From the NCBI GenBank assembly GCA_902363675.1, contig CABJAV010000030.1, positions 1-32,589 of the forward strand: a stretch of 32,589 nucleotides of DNA, read 5' to 3'. Numbering within the stretch: the first letter of the stretch is position 1; the number at the start of each line of letters is the position of its first letter. The notes under the pieces were generated by a model. It had not been told where the DNA came from. It was given only the letters and a program-made list of their open reading frames with translations, and ran no database searches. Positions 32,186 through 32,589 of this stretch are shown here, one piece after another. Source of the stretch: Lachnospiraceae bacterium (lineage in GTDB: Bacteria; Bacillota; Clostridia; Lachnospirales; Lachnospiraceae). The position numbers were made by a program, and so were the translations under genes.

Positions 32186-32410
32186 ATGAGAATCTTGCAG
32201 CGTAAAAGCGTTGAGAGAGGCGCAGTTGGAAAAAGAGAGGAAACTAAAAAGGTTAACAGCTCTGCTTTTAATGATATTATTAGAGCTTATTGTAAGTTGG
32301 CGTTGAATGATGCGGGAGTCGACGAAAAAATGGCAGATGCAGTTATGAGTCAGTTTCGTCATTTGTTTGATACGATATCAGCGAAAAAAGCATTAGATAA
32401 TATGAAGTGA
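32186..32410 (+). CDS. Small hypothetical protein, possibly a remnant
   Basis: This 74-residue frame reads mainly helical and charged sequence, with SSAFNDIIRAYCKLALND and ADAVMSQFRHLFDTISAKKA. No SD precedes ATG 32186, and the first 20 residues overlap the open end of the antisense transposase remnant. The second half looks protein-like in composition, so it may be the C-terminal end of a longer gene broken by insertion. Function unknown. Confidence 0.4.
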   Translation: MRILQRKSVERGAVGKREETKKVNSSAFNDIIRAYCKLALNDAGVDEKMADAVMSQFRHLFDTISAKKALDNMK

Positions 32411-32505
32411 CCTCACATTTGTAGCAACGTGGATTTACCTGTATACTAGAGTTTGACAAGAACAAAGGTAACAGGGATTACCGCATACAAAAGGAGATCA
32501 CTCAT
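32411..32505 (+). mobile_element. Probable left-end noncoding region of an IS110-family element
   Basis: These 95 bases lead into an IS110-type transposase. They contain TATACT (32442-32447), TTTGAC (about 32452), a small hairpin GGTAA/TTACC (32467-32482) and the SD AAAAGGAG. The exact outer boundary is not visible because IS110 elements lack long terminal inverted repeats. Guide (bridge) RNAs of this family are encoded in such end regions. Confidence 0.5.
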
Positions 32506-32589
32506 ATGAAAAGAATACTAAAAATCGGCATGGATGTCCATACCACAAATTACACATTATGCGCAATGGAACCAATCATCGGTGAGGAT
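32506..32589 (+). CDS. IS110-family transposase, N-terminal part (cut by window end)
   Basis: The 28 visible residues, beginning MKRILKIGMDVHTTNYTLC and continuing AMEPIIGED, match the DEDD transposase N-terminus of IS110; the first Asp of the catalytic tetrad is Asp10 in GMDVH. SD AAAAGGAG lies ten bases upstream. The gene continues beyond the window, so completeness cannot be judged. Such enzymes are RNA-guided recombinases. Confidence 0.85.
   Translation, partial: MKRILKIGMDVHTTNYTLCAMEPIIGED

Overview
The window looks like a stretch of chromosome from an AT-rich, Gram-positive, spore-forming Firmicute, most probably a gut Lachnospiraceae. The reasons are the spmA-spmB sporulation pair, a lipoprotein-type peptide-binding protein, a fructose PTS operon that also carries ptsH and ptsI, a Cys-containing ribosomal protein S18, strong AGGAGG ribosome sites and long intrinsic terminators. 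The assignment rests on recognised protein families, not on a database search.

Layout, left to right. (1) 1-434: tail of an unknown gene, tRNA-Asn, tRNA-Cys and a terminator. (2) 435-2994: an ECF-type sigma factor overlapping a membrane-anchored beta-propeller protein that is probably its anti-sigma/sensor partner. (3) 3283-9077: fruR-fruK-fruA-ptsH-ptsI, starting with a consensus promoter and three helically phased TGAACG boxes. (4) 9114-13107: a large hairpin, rsmI, a convergent DUF885 protein, and spmA-spmB. (5) 13278-15461: a soluble chemoreceptor, a lipoprotein gene that has lost its start, and initiator tRNA-Met with its own promoter and terminator. (6) 15459-18306: a palindrome-rich insert, a sirtuin, a DUF951 protein, the rpsF-ssb-rpsR operon and a histidine phosphatase. 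(7) 18308-20090: a DUF4143-type ATPase flanked by gene remnants. (8) 20141-31529: a PucR-type regulator, a HisC-like aminotransferase, a MATE exporter, a D-2-hydroxyacid dehydrogenase, and a complete dipeptide/oligopeptide ABC transporter ending in an unknown 138-residue protein. (9) 31541-32589: a graveyard of an ATPase fragment and an IS1182-like transposase fragment, then the start of an IS110-family transposase cut by the window edge.

How the parts may work together. Fructose enters through FruA as fructose-1-phosphate, FruK makes the 1,6-bisphosphate, and HPr and EI supply the phosphate from the same operon; FruR probably senses a phosphosugar. This HPr has Arg where the regulatory Ser46 should be. 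In region 8 a common palindrome (TGTAA-N3-TTACA or a shorter GTAA-N2-TTAC form) lies just upstream of the promoters of the aminotransferase, the MATE exporter and the peptide transporter, and in the shared region with the dehydrogenase. This suggests one regulon, perhaps run by the adjacent PucR protein, for peptide uptake, transamination and reduction of 2-oxo acids to D-2-hydroxy acids. That pathway is an inference.

The least familiar items are the sigma/beta-propeller pair, the PucR-linked peptide/amino-acid regulon with its leader terminator and 138-residue protein, and the two-hairpin insert before the sirtuin gene.
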